Shown here one piece after another: positions 62,664 to 64,000 of a stretch of 64,000 nt of DNA. The stretch spans positions 67,001 to 131,000 of the forward strand of contig CALDSU010000011.1 of NCBI GenBank assembly GCA_937924525.1, read 5' to 3'. The notes beneath the pieces are model-generated. The model searched no databases. It had not been told where the DNA came from and was given only the letters and a program-made list of their open reading frames with translations. The first letter of the stretch is position 1. Each line of letters opens with the position of its first letter. The stretch is from an uncultured Bryobacteraceae bacterium. Its GTDB lineage: Bacteria > Acidobacteriota > Terriglobia > Bryobacterales > Bryobacteraceae. The position numbers and the translations under genes are program-made.

Positions 62664-64000
62664 TCAAGCCACTTTGGGTTTCGGCAGCGCCTGGGTGACC
62701 GGCCAGAAGCGGTTGCGCCGCGCCATCAACGCGCCGACATGGGCCGCGAAGTTGGCGGCCGTACCCGCCACCCCCTCCCGGTGCGGGACTTTGTACAGCG
62801 CGCGTTTGAGCTCGGGATGGTCATTGACGTAAGCGCGGATCTCGTCCAGGCTGCGCCCGGTCGATTTCAGCACGGTCTCGAACTCGGCGCGAGCTTTCGC
62901 TTTCGCCTCGCCGAGCGCCATCTGCACCCGGCTGTGCGCGTTCACCTCGCCTTCCCCGGAAGTCTCGATGGGCAGGAAGATCATGTCCCGGTATTTGTTC
63001 ACCACCGCCGATTGCACCCCGTCGGACTGCGACGAGGGCATGCAGCCGAAGGGCTTCACCGCCAGCACCATGTGGGTCAGATGGTGAATGTGATAATAAA
63101 TGTTCTTGCCGATCTCGAGGTGGCCTTCGCCGCCCCGGCTCATCTTGTGATAGAAGGGGTGCGCCAGCGCGGCCAGTTCGTCCTGCGGGATCAGATAATG
63201 CGCCGTGCCGCCCAGTTTGTCGATCACGCGGTGGTAAAAATACTGCCACATCACCTCGCCGAGGTGCAGCCCTAACAGTTTCTTTTGGAGCTTCATGGCG
63301 CGATCCAGCCGTTTGCGGAACTCGTACCACGGCAACGGGTGCGCATGCGACTCGACGTCGTGCTTGTGGCGGGCGATGGTCTTTGCCTGGTGGCAGAGGT
63401 AAGCGACCCACGTGGCGATCGGCTCCACCAGCACCTGCGCGCCTTCGCGCTCGAGGAACCGGAACATGTTGAAGTTGCCGTCGCCCTCGGTGGTTTGCGC
63501 CCAGAACTCGCCAGTGATCTTGACGATCGGCTTCACGCGCAGCCTGTCGACCTCGATCGCGTCGATCATTTCCCGCACCTCGTCCAGCGTCTGGTGGAAC
63601 ACGTCGCCGGCCAGGTGCTCGCGGATCTTGCCGATCGTGTTCATCGGATTGCGGACCTTCTTGCGGTCCCGCAAGTAATTCTGGAGCCACCCGGGCGCCC
63701 GCTCCATGATCTCGAAGTGCTTGCGGTCGCGCAGCAGCCGCACCAGGCGGTTCATCGCCTCGCCAAAGACTTGGTTGGCTTCACCCTTGTTGACCTCGTA
63801 CGGGCGGATCTGATAGGCGAGCTCGTTCATCACGTCGCCCATGTGCAGCGCGTTGAGCATGCCCATCCCGAAGTCGACGTTAAACTGGAGCCCCGACTGC
63901 CCCGACTTGGCGTTGATTCCCTCCTGCTGCTGGAACAGCAGAACCCGGAACCCGTCAAAGCCGGCGTTCTGCAACGCGAAGCGGTACTCAGCTTCGTACA
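62664..64000 (-). CDS. HgdB-like 2-hydroxyacyl-CoA dehydratase component family protein, 5' end outside window
   Basis: The frame is open to the right edge, so the true start lies beyond 64000 (a TTG at 63974 is internal to the continuing frame). At least 445 residues are visible. Segments such as LLFQQQEGINAKSGQSGLQF, PIVKITGEFWAQTTEGDGNF, HHLTHMVLAVKPFGCMPSSQ and DMIFLPIETSGEGEVN match the part that is fused behind the activase in longer family members; GCMPSSQSDG holds a possible Fe-S Cys. Two adjacent genes with the activase downstream suggest one split enzyme or carrier complex. Confidence 0.82.
   Translation of the reverse strand, partial: YEAEYRFALQNAGFDGFRVLLFQQQEGINAKSGQSGLQFNVDFGMGMLNALHMGDVMNELAYQIRPYEVNKGEANQVFGEAMNRLVRLLRDRKHFEIMERAPGWLQNYLRDRKKVRNPMNTIGKIREHLAGDVFHQTLDEVREMIDAIEVDRLRVKPIVKITGEFWAQTTEGDGNFNMFRFLEREGAQVLVEPIATWVAYLCHQAKTIARHKHDVESHAHPLPWYEFRKRLDRAMKLQKKLLGLHLGEVMWQYFYHRVIDKLGGTAHYLIPQDELAALAHPFYHKMSRGGEGHLEIGKNIYYHIHHLTHMVLAVKPFGCMPSSQSDGVQSAVVNKYRDMIFLPIETSGEGEVNAHSRVQMALGEAKAKARAEFETVLKSTGRSLDEIRAYVNDHPELKRALYKVPHREGVAGTAANFAAHVGALMARRNRFWPVTQALPKPKVA

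Overview
The window is 64 kb of GC-rich bacterial DNA, densely coded on both strands. No ribosomal RNA, tRNA, insertion sequence, phage gene or CRISPR array was recognised. The gene set suggests an Acidobacteriota genome, most likely of the Bryobacterales/Solibacter type. This is inference from several features together: Hanks-type Ser/Thr kinases with C-terminal propellers or membrane anchors, a secreted DUF1552 protein, a PQQ-propeller protein with a heme tail, a PEP-CTERM protein, an ankyrin/prenyltransferase-like relic, many secreted TPR proteins, and an F-type ATPase operon without the a and c subunits.

Layout. 0-7.6 kb: a Ser/Thr kinase cut by the left edge, a tandem pseudokinase, threonine aldolase (ltaE), hemW, a thioredoxin-like protein, a PEP-CTERM protein and a radical SAM/SPASM enzyme. 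7.8-16.3 kb: a housekeeping block read rightwards, with an outer-membrane barrel, coaD, an aspartate-type aminotransferase, manA, apt-ispE-prs, then rplY-pth-rpsF-rpsR-rplI closed by a strong hairpin. 16.3-19.7 kb (leftwards): two near-identical Flp pilin genes and a two-gene MoxR ATPase/unknown-partner operon. 19.8-29 kb (rightwards): envelope and signalling genes, including a lipoprotein-like SH3/TPR protein, a PEGA-domain protein, a GDPD phosphodiesterase, an RRM protein, a TonB-C protein, a short Omp85-like barrel, a DUF4390-like protein and an NtrY/NtrC-like two-component pair.

29-38.2 kb: a sialidase-like propeller protein, ribulokinase, and the atp operon (two b-type subunits, then delta, alpha, gamma, beta, epsilon). 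38.2-38.9 kb: a decayed ankyrin/cyclase-like gene on the minus strand. 39-53.6 kb: a DASS transporter, a TadZ/CpaE-like ATPase with an altered P-loop, an amidohydrolase, an M28 peptidase, a quinoprotein, a Gfo/Idh oxidoreductase, FG-GAP and TolB-like propellers, a half-length asparaginase, a DUF1552 protein and a short-chain dehydrogenase. 53.8-55 kb: a small accessory patch with a secreted Cys-bearing peptide. Its frame continues through a TGA into a strikingly Cys-rich tail, and a secreted protein of unknown function follows. 55-64 kb: two divergent TPR proteins, a propeller hydrolase-like protein, and a large two-gene locus of the 2-hydroxyacyl-CoA dehydratase activator family that leaves the window at the right edge.

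The most unusual items are the TGA-interrupted Cys-rich peptide (53875-54207), the kinase/pseudokinase pair (1-2551), the MoxR ATPase with a TraB/DUF5682-like partner (17010-19663), the TadZ-like protein lacking the P-loop lysine (40560-41708), and the pseudogene behind the atp operon.
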